A stretch of DNA of 36,021 nt from Myxococcaceae bacterium. GTDB taxonomy: Bacteria > Myxococcota > Myxococcia > Myxococcales > Myxococcaceae. The stretch is from assembly GCA_016926755.1 (NCBI GenBank), contig JAFGNZ010000142.1, positions 1 to 36,021 of the forward strand, given 5' to 3'. Every line of letters begins with the position of its first letter. Positions within the stretch are counted from its first letter, which is position 1. Made by a program: the position numbers and the translations under genes. This document shows positions 8,087 to 14,952 of the stretch, piece by piece. The notes beneath the pieces were generated by a model. It saw nothing but the letters and a program-made list of their open reading frames with translations. It was not told where the DNA came from and searched no databases.

Positions 8087-10996
8087 ATGCGGAAGCAGCG
8101 TCTTGGAAGTCTCGTTGGCGGACTCCTCGCCGTGACGGTCCTCGGGTGCGAGGCAATGGCTCCGGCCGAAGCGCCCCCGGAGGAGGCGCTGGAGCTGGGA
8201 GAGAGCCAGCGCAGCCTCACCCAGGTGAGCAGCTTCGGCACCAACCCGGGCAACCTGAAGATGTGGAAGCACGTGCCGGCCAGCATGCCGGCCAACGCGC
8301 CGCTGGTCGTCGTCCTGCATGGGTGCACGCAGACGGCCAGCGCGTACAACGCCACCGGCTGGGAGGCGCTGGCCAACCTGCTCAAGTTCTACGTCGTCTA
8401 CCCGGAGCAGCAGAGCTCCAACAACCAGAACACCTGCTTCAACTGGTTCGAGCCGGGGGACATCGCCCGGGGCCAGGGCGAGGCGCTCTCCATCAAGCAG
8501 ATGGTGGACAAGATGAAGGCGGACCACTCCATCGACGCCAGCCGCGTCTTCGTCACCGGCCTGTCCGCGGGCGGCGCCATGACGCACGTGATGGCCGCCG
8601 CCTACCCGGACGTCTTCGCCGGCGCCGCCGTGTTCGCGGGCGTGCCGTACAAGTGCGCCACGACGATGACGGACGCCTTCAGCTGCATGAGCCCGGGCAA
8701 GGACCTGACGCCCACCCAGTGGAGGGACCTGGTGCGCGGCGCGTTCTCCAGCTACGCGGGCGCCTACCCGCGGATCTCCCTCTGGCACGGCACCTCCGAC
8801 TACACCGTGAAGAACACCAACCAGACGGAGGGGGTGGAGCAGTGGACGGCCGTCCACGGCATCGACATGACGGAGGACGTCAGCGAGACGGTCGCCGGCT
8901 ATCCCCACAAGGTCTACAAGAACGCGGCGGGCCAGGCCCTGGTGGAGAGCTACGCCATCACCGGCATGGGGCACGGCACGCCCATTGATCCGGCCTCCAA
9001 GTTCCCCGGCTCCAGCGTGGCGTGCGGCACGGCGGGGGCCTACGTGCTGGACACGGACATCTGCTCCACCTGGCACGCGGCGAAGTTCTTCGGGCTCGAC
9101 AACTCGGACACCGTGGCGCCCACCGTCAGCCTCTCCGCCCCCGCCAACGGCGCCACCGTGAGCGGGACGGTGCAGGTGACCGCCAGCGCCTCGGACAACG
9201 TCGGCGTCTCCAAGGTCGAGTTCTTCATCGACAACACCCTGGTGGGCACCGACTCGGCCGCTCCCCATGCCTACGCCTGGAACAGCGCCACCGCGACCAA
9301 CGGCACCCACGTGCTGGTGGCCAAGGCCCATGACGCCGCCGGCAACACGGCCACCTCCAGCGCCATCACCGTCACCGTCACCGGCGGCATCTCCGACACC
9401 ACCCCGCCCACCGTGAGCATCACCTTCCCCGCCCATGGCGCCACCGTGGCGGGCGCCGTGGACGTGGCCGCCACCGCGACGGATGACACCGGCGTGACGA
9501 AGGTGGAGTTCTTCATCGACGGCGGCCTCGTGGGCCAGGGCGTGCCGGCGCAGCAGGCCGGACCGTACGAGTACAGCTGGAACACCACCTCCTATTCGAC
9601 GGGGAGCCACACGCTGGTGGCTCGGGCCTACGACGCGGCGGGCAATACGGCCACCTCCGCCTCGGTGACGGTGACGGTGGACCAGGGCTCCGTGCGCTTC
9701 ACCGAGCGCTTCTCCAACAACGGCCCGGACAACACGGGCTGGAGCCTGACGGAGTGGGCGCTGGACGCCAGCGACCAGACCGGCACCACCGGCAGCAAGT
9801 CCATCCTCGGCACCGCCACGCCTTCCTTCAACACCGTCACCAAGACGGCCAGCGTCACCCTGACGCTGACCTCCAACCCGCGCCTCACCTACTGGCGCAA
9901 GCTGGACCTCTACGGCGCCAACATCTCCGCCTCGGCGGCCTTCCGCGTCGTCGTCAATGCCGGCACCGACACGGTGGTGGACTCGGCGGTGAAGAGCGGC
10001 ATGGGCGCCCTGGCCGAGTCTGCCTGGACGCAGCGGGCCAACGTGGATCTGTCCGCGTTCGCCAACAAGACCGTCACGCTGAAGTTCACCGTCACCGCGA
10101 CGGACACCGGCTCGACCCTCAGCCGCGCCAAGGCGTGGGTGGACGGCATCACCGTCGGCCCGCCGAGCGAGTCCTCCGACACCACGCCTCCCACGGTGAA
10201 CGTGACGGCGCCCGCCAACGGCGCCACCGTCGGCGGCACGGTGGACGTGACGGCGAGCGCCTCGGACGCGGTGGGCGTGAGCAAGGTGGAGCTCTACGTG
10301 GACGGCGCGCTGGCCGACACCGACACCGCGGCGCCGTTCGTCTTCACCTGGAACACCGCGGGCCTGGCCAACGGCAGCCACTCGCTGATGGCCAAGGCCT
10401 ACGACGCGGCGAACAACATCGGCACGGACAACGACACCTCCGTGACGGTGAGCAACGCCGGCGGCGGGACGACGACCGTCTCCTTCAACAGCATCACGGC
10501 GGAGGACGGGTACGTGAAGGCCAACGCGGACGGCAGCGCCCCCGCGGTGGGCACCTACAGCACCCCCGCCGTCGGCAAGGGCGCGGACGCCAAGCTCAAC
10601 CGCGCCCTCTTCTCCTTCGACACCTCCTCGCTCCCGGACGGCGCCACCCTCGTGCGGGCCTGGCTGAAGGTGACGCACTCCTCGTCCTCGGGTGATCCGT
10701 GGGCGGATCCCACCGGCAACACCCTGGCCGTCGATCTGAAGAACGGGACGTTCGGGGCCGCCAGCACCGAGACCACCGACTACGCCGCCGCCGCCACGGC
10801 CAGCGGCGTCGCCGAGCTCATCAAGTTCACCAGCGGCGCCCAGAGCTCCACGGACTTCAACGCCGCGGGGCTCTCCTCCCTCAACAAGACGGGCAGGACG
10901 CAGGCCCGGCTCCGCTTCACCCAGAACCCCACGGGCACCCGCTACGTCTTCCTCACCGAGGGCAGCGGCGCCGTCCTGACGGTGGAGTACAAGTAG
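8087..10996 (+). CDS. secreted PHB-depolymerase-type esterase lipoprotein with Ig-like repeats and C-terminal CBM96/DNRLRE-like domain
   Basis: The 969-residue protein begins with a lipoprotein signal (lipobox VLGC, Cys21). The esterase domain (about 45-335) has the oxyanion segment VLHGCTQ, nucleophile Ser160 in GLSAGGAM, Asp238 in GTSDYTV and His296 in GMGHGTP, as in the PHB depolymerase/feruloyl esterase family. Then come Ig-like domains at about 341-433, 437-533 and 698-792, each opening with D-T-x-x-P-T-V and carrying GVxKVE and AYDAAxN/AHDAAGN strands. An unassigned beta-rich domain sits at 535-697, and a C-terminal domain (about 800-969) resembles CBM96/DNRLRE modules (LNRALFSFDTSSLPDGATL). 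The substrate could be a polyester or an esterified plant/microbial polymer. ATG 8087 has GGGAGGT 3 nt upstream. A strong terminator follows. Confidence 0.92.
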   Translation: MRKQRLGSLVGGLLAVTVLGCEAMAPAEAPPEEALELGESQRSLTQVSSFGTNPGNLKMWKHVPASMPANAPLVVVLHGCTQTASAYNATGWEALANLLKFYVVYPEQQSSNNQNTCFNWFEPGDIARGQGEALSIKQMVDKMKADHSIDASRVFVTGLSAGGAMTHVMAAAYPDVFAGAAVFAGVPYKCATTMTDAFSCMSPGKDLTPTQWRDLVRGAFSSYAGAYPRISLWHGTSDYTVKNTNQTEGVEQWTAVHGIDMTEDVSETVAGYPHKVYKNAAGQALVESYAITGMGHGTPIDPASKFPGSSVACGTAGAYVLDTDICSTWHAAKFFGLDNSDTVAPTVSLSAPANGATVSGTVQVTASASDNVGVSKVEFFIDNTLVGTDSAAPHAYAWNSATATNGTHVLVAKAHDAAGNTATSSAITVTVTGGISDTTPPTVSITFPAHGATVAGAVDVAATATDDTGVTKVEFFIDGGLVGQGVPAQQAGPYEYSWNTTSYSTGSHTLVARAYDAAGNTATSASVTVTVDQGSVRFTERFSNNGPDNTGWSLTEWALDASDQTGTTGSKSILGTATPSFNTVTKTASVTLTLTSNPRLTYWRKLDLYGANISASAAFRVVVNAGTDTVVDSAVKSGMGALAESAWTQRANVDLSAFANKTVTLKFTVTATDTGSTLSRAKAWVDGITVGPPSESSDTTPPTVNVTAPANGATVGGTVDVTASASDAVGVSKVELYVDGALADTDTAAPFVFTWNTAGLANGSHSLMAKAYDAANNIGTDNDTSVTVSNAGGGTTTVSFNSITAEDGYVKANADGSAPAVGTYSTPAVGKGADAKLNRALFSFDTSSLPDGATLVRAWLKVTHSSSSGDPWADPTGNTLAVDLKNGTFGAASTETTDYAAAATASGVAELIKFTSGAQSSTDFNAAGLSSLNKTGRTQARLRFTQNPTGTRYVFLTEGSGAVLTVEYK

Positions 10997-11009
10997 CCTG
11001 GAGGCGCCA

Positions 11010-11040
11010 GGCGGCCTCGCGTCCCGAGCGTGAGGCCGCC
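11010..11040 (+). terminator. strong hairpin after the esterase gene
   Basis: GGCGGCCTC (11010-11018) pairs perfectly with GAGGCCGCC (11032-11040). The inner CG-rich bases extend the stem to about 12-13 bp with one G-U pair. It starts 13 nt after the esterase stop. No T-run follows, which is common for terminators in GC-rich genomes. Confidence 0.7.
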
Positions 11041-11088
11041 TCCGGGCCGCCGCCGCGGCTCCCTGGACAGGCCAGGCCACCGCTCTCG

Positions 11089-11106
11089 CAAGTGAGCACC
11101 CACTTG
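11089..11106. promoter_or_regulatory. palindrome directly upstream of the yebC-like gene
   Basis: CAAGTG (11089-11094) and CACTTG (11101-11106) form a perfect inverted repeat with a 6-nt spacer. It lies 16 nt before the ATG at 11123 and immediately before the ribosome site TAGGAG. It could be an operator (possible autoregulation) or a leader hairpin affecting translation. Confidence 0.4.
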
Positions 11107-11122
11107 AGGTAGGAGCCCCCTC

Positions 11123-11827
11123 ATGGGCGCACAATGGAAGCAGAAGGGCCGCACCGAGAACGCGGCCGCCAAGGGACGACTCTTCACCAAGCTGTCGAAG
11201 GAGATCACGATCGCCGCCAAGGCCGGCGGTCCGGATCCCGCCAGCAACCCGCGGCTGCGCATGGCCGTCGAGGCGGCGAAGAAGGCGTCGATGACGCGTG
11301 ACACCCTCGAGCGCGCCATCAAGAAGGGCGCGGGCCTGCTCGACGAGCAGGTCACCTATGAACTCGTCACCTATGAGGGCTTCGCGCCGCACCAGGTGCC
11401 GGTCATCGTCGAGTGCCTCACCGAGAACAAGAACCGCACCGCCACCAACATCCGCGTCCTCTTCCGCAAGGGCCAGCTCGCCTCCAGCGGCGCGGTGTCC
11501 TGGGACTTCAACCGCCTGGGCGTCATCGAAGCCTCGCCCCCGGCCGCCGGCGCCGACGCCGAGGCCGCCGCGATCGAGGCGGGCGCGCAGGACCTGGAAG
11601 CCAGCGAGGAGGGCGCCACCCGCTTCCTCACCGCGCCCACGGACCTTGACGCGGTGAGCCGCGCGCTCACCGCCATGGGCTGGACCGTCAACGCCTCCAA
11701 CCTCGCCTGGATCGCCAAGAACCCCGCGCAGCTCGAGGGCGCCGCGCGCACTGAAGTCGAAGCCTTCCTGCAGGCGCTCGACGAGGATGACGACGTCCAG
11801 AACATCTTCGTCGCCCTCCGCGGCTGA
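11123..11827 (+). CDS. YebC/PmpR-family regulator (TACO1-like)
   Basis: The 234-residue protein has the family's N-terminal block: [20 protein letters not shown], then the [22 protein letters not shown] region cut around residue 40, and the AIKKGAG motif. The central [11 protein letters not shown] and the [18 protein letters not shown] segments are also typical. Members have been described as DNA-binding regulators (PmpR) and, more recently, as ribosome-associated factors that relieve stalling at proline-rich stretches, so the molecular role here is not settled. ATG 11123 is preceded by TAGGAG at a spacing of about 8 nt. The gene stands alone between a terminator-like hairpin upstream and another downstream, and a palindrome overlaps its leader. 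Confidence 0.95.
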   Translation: MGAQWKQKGRTENAAAKGRLFTKLSKEITIAAKAGGPDPASNPRLRMAVEAAKKASMTRDTLERAIKKGAGLLDEQVTYELVTYEGFAPHQVPVIVECLTENKNRTATNIRVLFRKGQLASSGAVSWDFNRLGVIEASPPAAGADAEAAAIEAGAQDLEASEEGATRFLTAPTDLDAVSRALTAMGWTVNASNLAWIAKNPAQLEGAARTEVEAFLQALDEDDDVQNIFVALRG

Positions 11828-11850
11828 ACCTGGATCACCCCTCCCAGGCT

Positions 11851-11871
11851 CCTGTCCTCTTTTCGGACAGG
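11851..11871 (+). terminator. hairpin after the yebC-like gene
   Basis: CCTGTCC (11851-11857) and GGACAGG (11865-11871) form a perfect 7-bp stem with loop TCTTTTC, 24 nt after the stop codon. An AGG/CCT pairing can extend it past a 2-nt bulge. No T-run follows. Confidence 0.5.
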
Positions 11872-11922
11872 CCTGGTGCACCGACTATCCACTCTTCCGG
11901 CTTTTCTGGGTTCATCTCCAAA

Positions 11923-11956
11923 CGTCTGTTTTCTCTTGGATTTCCCAAGAGAGACG
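11923..11956. repeat. extended inverted repeat in the cytochrome upstream region
   Basis: TCTCTTGG (11932-11939) and CCAAGAGA (11945-11952) form a perfect 8-bp inverted repeat with spacer ATTTC. A second helix, CGTCT (11923-11927) with AGACG (11952-11956), can stack on it across a one-sided GTTTT bulge. Centre is about 185 nt upstream of the predicted sigma-54 start site. It may be an activator-binding site or a folded RNA. Confidence 0.45.
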
Positions 11957-12011
11957 ATCTTTGACCACAAAAACCTACATTACAGCCTCGTGGATATGGT
12001 GCAACCTTGTC

Positions 12012-12031
12012 GTAGTCACCCTTTTGACTAC
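12012..12031. promoter_or_regulatory. candidate enhancer-binding-protein site (palindrome at about -105)
   Basis: GTAGTCA (12012-12018) and TGACTAC (12025-12031) make a perfect 7-bp inverted repeat with a 6-nt spacer. Its centre is about 105 bp upstream of the transcription start predicted from the sigma-54 element at 12101. This is the usual distance for an NtrC-type activator site. The activator is not encoded in the window. Confidence 0.45.
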
Positions 12032-12100
12032 CTTGGGACACACAGAACAGAAAGGCCAATTCTTTCGGTCACTTGGAATGAGGCCCGCCGAATCAGCGGG

Positions 12101-12116
12101 TGGCACGCTGCCTGCT
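12101..12116 (+). promoter_or_regulatory. sigma-54 (RpoN) promoter of the di-heme cytochrome gene
   Basis: The sequence TGGCACGCTGCCTGCT matches the -24/-12 consensus TGGCACG-N4-TTGCW with one mismatch (C for the first T of TTGC). The GG (12102-12103) and GC (12114-12115) are exactly 10 nt apart. A start near 12127 would leave a leader of about 38 nt before the GTG at 12165, with GGAGGAG at 12151-12157 inside it. Confidence 0.72.
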
Positions 12117-12164
12117 AAAGGGGAGAGCGAGCCCCATGTCCCCCCCCTGGGGAGGAGAACCCCC

Positions 12165-13310
12165 GTGACGAGCCTTTTCACCTGGAAGCGGTTCCAAGCT
12201 GTGACCCTGACCTCCGTCATGATGCTGGCCGCGGCCGGCTGCGGCGGAGAGATGACGCCGGATGAGCAGCCCGTCGTCGAGCCGGCGATGACGGAGGAGA
12301 CCTGGGATGCGGAGCAGTACGCGACGCTGTACAGCACGGCGCACGGCGCGTACCTGTTCACCACGGAGACCTTCAAGGGCAACGGGCGCACGTGCGCCAC
12401 GTGCCACACCCTGCGCACGGGCGGCCTGACCCCCAGCCAGGCCCAGGCGACGTTCCAGAAGTACCCGAACTCTCCCCTCTTCCGCGCCATCGACAGCGAT
12501 GACGGCACGGGCGCCAGCTACAACCAGCTGCTGACCCACGCGACCGTCACGGTGGACATCCCGCTGGCCCCCAACGTCAAGCTCGCCAACAACCCGACGG
12601 CCCGCACCATCAAGCTGCGCCGCGGCATCCCCAGCACCCTGGACTCGCCGCGGTTCGACCCGGTGATCATGCTGGACGGCCGCGAGGCGACGCTGCAGAG
12701 CCAGGCCAGGGGCGCCATCCTCGGCCACGCGCAGGCCAGGCGGGAGCCCACCACCAAGGAGCTGAACGCCCTCGTGGACTTCGAGCGGGTGCTGTTCTCC
12801 TCGCTGAAGATGGCGAACTACGCGATCACCGGGACGCCGCCGCCGCTGCCGGCCGGCAGCACCGAGTCCGAGAAGCGCGGCCGGGCCTGGTTCGAGCCGC
12901 AGGGCGCGTGCGGCATGTGCCACAGCGGCGCGCTGCTCAACGAGGTGGCGCCGGGCAACCCGCTGGGCCTGCCCGCGGGCCTCCACTTCATGAACGTGGC
13001 CGTCTCCGAGGTCAACCTGATGGGCAACCCCGTGCAGGAGTTCCTCGTCACGCAGCCGGATGGCTCGACGGTGCCCGTGTCGTCGCCTGATCCGGGCCTC
13101 ATGCTCCTCACCGGCGCGCTGCAGGATCAGGGCTTGTTCAAGATGGTGTCGCTGCGCAACCTCAAGAACACCGCGCCCTACTTCCACGACAACTCCGCCA
13201 AGGACCTGAACCAGGTGATGGTGCAGTACGGCATCCTCCTCGAGGGCCTCGGCATCCCGCTCACCGAGCAGGACAAGGCGGACATCGTGGCCTACATGAA
13301 GCTGCTCTAG
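12165..13310 (+). CDS. di-heme c-type cytochrome lipoprotein, MauG/cytochrome c peroxidase family
   Basis: The 381-residue protein has a lipoprotein-type signal sequence ending at Cys26 (LAAAGC). There are two CXXCH haem-attachment sites: CATCH with Cys77/Cys80/His81 and CGMCH with Cys249/Cys252/His253. The arrangement of one haem in each half, with the segments LRRGIPSTLDSPRF and MVSLRNLKNTAPYFHD, matches the bacterial di-haem peroxidase/MauG superfamily. Members reduce H2O2 or oxidise a partner protein in the periplasm. The actual substrate is unknown. The GTG start at 12165 is chosen because GGAGGAG precedes it and it places the signal peptide correctly; an in-frame ATG at 12079 lies upstream of the predicted sigma-54 promoter. 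A 13-bp terminator hairpin follows. It is a single-gene unit. Confidence 0.9.
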   Translation: MTSLFTWKRFQAVTLTSVMMLAAAGCGGEMTPDEQPVVEPAMTEETWDAEQYATLYSTAHGAYLFTTETFKGNGRTCATCHTLRTGGLTPSQAQATFQKYPNSPLFRAIDSDDGTGASYNQLLTHATVTVDIPLAPNVKLANNPTARTIKLRRGIPSTLDSPRFDPVIMLDGREATLQSQARGAILGHAQARREPTTKELNALVDFERVLFSSLKMANYAITGTPPPLPAGSTESEKRGRAWFEPQGACGMCHSGALLNEVAPGNPLGLPAGLHFMNVAVSEVNLMGNPVQEFLVTQPDGSTVPVSSPDPGLMLLTGALQDQGLFKMVSLRNLKNTAPYFHDNSAKDLNQVMVQYGILLEGLGIPLTEQDKADIVAYMKLL

Positions 13311-13625
13311 TTCCTCGGGCCCCGGCGCGCCCCCAGCGCGCTGGCTCGAAGCAGCACCCCCGCGACCCGGCGCATGGACTCCATGCGCCGGGTTCGTGCT
13401 TTGCGGGGCTCGTCCAGCAGAAGAAGGTGAGGCGCGGAGGGTTCATGGACGTGTAGGGGCCGGTGACGAGAGGCATGCGTGGGTGTGTCAGCCTACCGCC
13501 TGGGATGAAGGCTTCCAGGCACACCGTTGCGCGAAGTCAGTTCCTCCTCCGAGAGGCTGGCCATGGGGCGCGGTGCCTGGAAAGCTCCAGCGCGTTCTCG
13601 TCCTCGCCACAGAAGGAGCTGGCCG
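13311..13625. other. gene-free gap after the cytochrome gene
   Basis: 315 nt without a convincing gene. It holds a short perfect palindrome, CCAGCGCGCTGG (13333-13344), and the strong terminator hairpin at 13365-13393. The remainder presumably carries the promoter for the SRPBCC gene, whose ribosome site AAGGAG is at 13613-13618. I found no clear -35/-10 pair. Confidence 0.5.
13365..13393 (+). terminator. 13-bp terminator hairpin after the cytochrome gene
   Basis: ACCCGGCGCATGG (13365-13377) pairs perfectly with CCATGCGCCGGGT (13381-13393) around the loop ACT. It is the longest uninterrupted stem in the window, 54 nt after the cytochrome stop, with only a short TTCGTGCTTT following. Confidence 0.75.
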
Positions 13626-14063
13626 ATGAAGTTCAGCCTCAACCCCGCCACGGAGAGCGCGCTGTACCTGACCCGCACCTTCAACGCGCCGAAGGACAAG
13701 GTGATGAAGGCGTGGCTGGATGCCGGGGAGCTGCAGAAGTGGTGGGGGCCCATGGCGGCGGTGGACTGGAAGCCGAAGGTCGGCAACACGTTCCGCTTCG
13801 ACTACCCGCTGGTCGCGGGTGACAAGGCCGCGGTGGTGGGCGAGTTCCGGGACATCTCCGATGACATGCTCGTCCTGTCCTGGGTGGGCGAGGGCGGGAA
13901 GAAGGCGCTGGGCGGCACGCTGGTGACGGTGGAGTTCCGCAAGGTCGCCAAGGGCATCGAGCTGGCGCTGACGCACGAGCTGCTGCCCACGGGAGCCGCG
14001 CGTGACGCGCAGCGCGCCGAGTGGCTCGGGCGGCTGGAGCGACTTGGCCAGGCGCTGGCCTGA
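13626..14063 (+). CDS. SRPBCC (AHSA1/START-like) domain protein
   Basis: A 145-residue single-domain protein with the pattern of the AHSA1/CalC-type SRPBCC family: LTRTFNAPKDKVMKAWLD near the N-terminus, then QKWWGP, a W-K-P-x-V-G-N-x-F-R-F-D strand, and a C-terminal helix beginning with AEWLGRLERL. The fold is a hydrophobic ligand cavity. The ligand and role are unknown, and these proteins often appear as stand-alone stress or toxin-antagonist genes. The ATG at 13626 has AAGGAG 7 nt upstream; the reading frame stays open for 99 nt further upstream but without a good start. Its stop lies 7 nt from the end of the convergent alpha/beta hydrolase gene. Confidence 0.88.
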   Translation: MKFSLNPATESALYLTRTFNAPKDKVMKAWLDAGELQKWWGPMAAVDWKPKVGNTFRFDYPLVAGDKAAVVGEFRDISDDMLVLSWVGEGGKKALGGTLVTVEFRKVAKGIELALTHELLPTGAARDAQRAEWLGRLERLGQALA

Positions 14064-14070
14064 GCCGTGA

Positions 14071-14937
14071 CTACGGAGCCCCCGTGCCCTGGGCCGCACC
14101 CTGTCCGCGCTCGGGCAATGCGGTGTCCGGCCCGCCTCGCGCGAACGCGGCGACGCGATCCACCAGCTCCGGCCACGTCCGCTCCAGCAGATCATTGTGA
14201 TGGGCGCCGGGGATTGTCTCCATCGTGGCGCGCGGGAAGAGGCGGCCCAGCCGCTGCCCCATGTGGACGGGGATGACCTCGTCCTGATCGCCGTGGAAGA
14301 TGAGCACCGGCACCCGGACACTGGGGGCCTTGGCCGCGTTGTCGAAGGAGTCCCTCACCAGCCAGCGCGTGGGCAGGAAGGGCAGCAGGCGGTCCGCCAT
14401 CTCCACCACGGAGGTGAAGGGCGCCAGCAGCACCAGCCGCGCCCCATGGCCGCGCCGGGCCATCTCCACCGCCACGCCCCCGCCCAGGCTGCGGCCGCTC
14501 AGCACCGTGGCCTCGGGACCGACGCCGGCGGCCCGCAGGTCCGCGAGCGCCACCTCCGCGGCCTGGTAGAGCCCCTGCTCGCTCGGGCTTCCGGGGTTGG
14601 TGCCGTAGCCCGGGTACTCCACCGCCAGGAAGCCCAGCCCGCGCTCGCGGAGCGCCGCGCCCAGCTCCCTCAGGTGGGAGATCTGCTCCCCGTTGCCGTG
14701 GAAGTGCACCAGCGTGGGCTCGCCCGGCCCGGCCGGCAGGTGCAGCACGTCCACCACGGGCCCGCCGGGTGGCTCCAGCCGCCGGAAGCCGGGCCTGTCA
14801 GGCGGCTGCTGCGAGGGGCTGCGCGGCGCCGGGAAGAGCACCGAGCGCTGGAGCCCGCAAGCGGCCACCATCAGCCCCAGGTAGCACAGCGCCAGGATTG
14901 AAACGAGGGTCACCAGCACGCGATTGATCCTGATCAT
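14071..14937 (-). CDS. membrane-anchored alpha/beta hydrolase (BEM46/ABHD13-like)
   Basis: The 288-residue protein starts with a hydrophobic anchor (residues 7-26) followed by AACGLQRSVLFPAP. Cys27 lies in an acceptable lipobox (VAAC), so it may be a lipoprotein, while LQRSxLFPAP is common at this point in BEM46-type hydrolases. Catalytic features are HFHGNGE (oxyanion), the nucleophile Ser in GRSLGGG, Asp in HGDQDEVIP and His in GAHHND. The hydrolase domain faces the periplasm in either case. Substrate is unknown. It is transcribed in the same direction as, and just downstream of, the kinase gene (15 nt gap), so it is probably the last gene of a hemL-kinase-hydrolase operon. The tail after residue 270 is low-complexity. 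Confidence 0.9.
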   Translation of the reverse strand: MIRINRVLVTLVSILALCYLGLMVAACGLQRSVLFPAPRSPSQQPPDRPGFRRLEPPGGPVVDVLHLPAGPGEPTLVHFHGNGEQISHLRELGAALRERGLGFLAVEYPGYGTNPGSPSEQGLYQAAEVALADLRAAGVGPEATVLSGRSLGGGVAVEMARRGHGARLVLLAPFTSVVEMADRLLPFLPTRWLVRDSFDNAAKAPSVRVPVLIFHGDQDEVIPVHMGQRLGRLFPRATMETIPGAHHNDLLERTWPELVDRVAAFARGGPDTALPERGQGAAQGTGAP

Positions 14938-14952
14938 CCCGGCCTTGCTCCA

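Larger units (their letters stand above)
11828..12164. promoter_or_regulatory. AT-richer regulatory region upstream of the di-heme cytochrome
   Basis: This 337-nt gap carries no convincing gene, although short frames are open. By my count, 11881-12060 is about 47% G+C, far below the surrounding sequence. It contains a terminator-like hairpin after yebC, two strong palindromes and a sigma-54-type promoter, each listed separately. The low GC, the palindromes and the promoter together make it look like a dedicated control region. Confidence 0.6.

Noticed and set aside
9107-10470. DNA-level repeat array or mobile element within the esterase gene
   Set aside because: The repetition is of Ig-like protein domains with diverged DNA, not a recent tandem duplication or insertion.
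8036-11881. A 1281-codon open frame on the minus strand opposite the esterase and yebC genes
   Set aside because: Low-complexity Gly/Val/Arg/His-rich translation and clear coding evidence on the plus strand. The same applies to the long frames at 5322-7832 (minus) and 31773-35318 (plus).
11835-12118. Short frames of 74-80 codons on both strands in the AT-rich region
   Set aside because: No ribosome site, no family resemblance, and they run across the palindromes and the promoter element.
12079-12164. Upstream ATG at 12079 as start of the di-haem cytochrome
   Set aside because: It lies before the sigma-54 element and would bury the signal peptide; GTG 12165 has GGAGGAG and the right N-terminus.
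13261-13524. An 87-codon minus-strand frame in the gap after the cytochrome gene
   Set aside because: It runs through the 13-bp terminator hairpin and into the 3' end of the cytochrome gene, and has no recognisable features.
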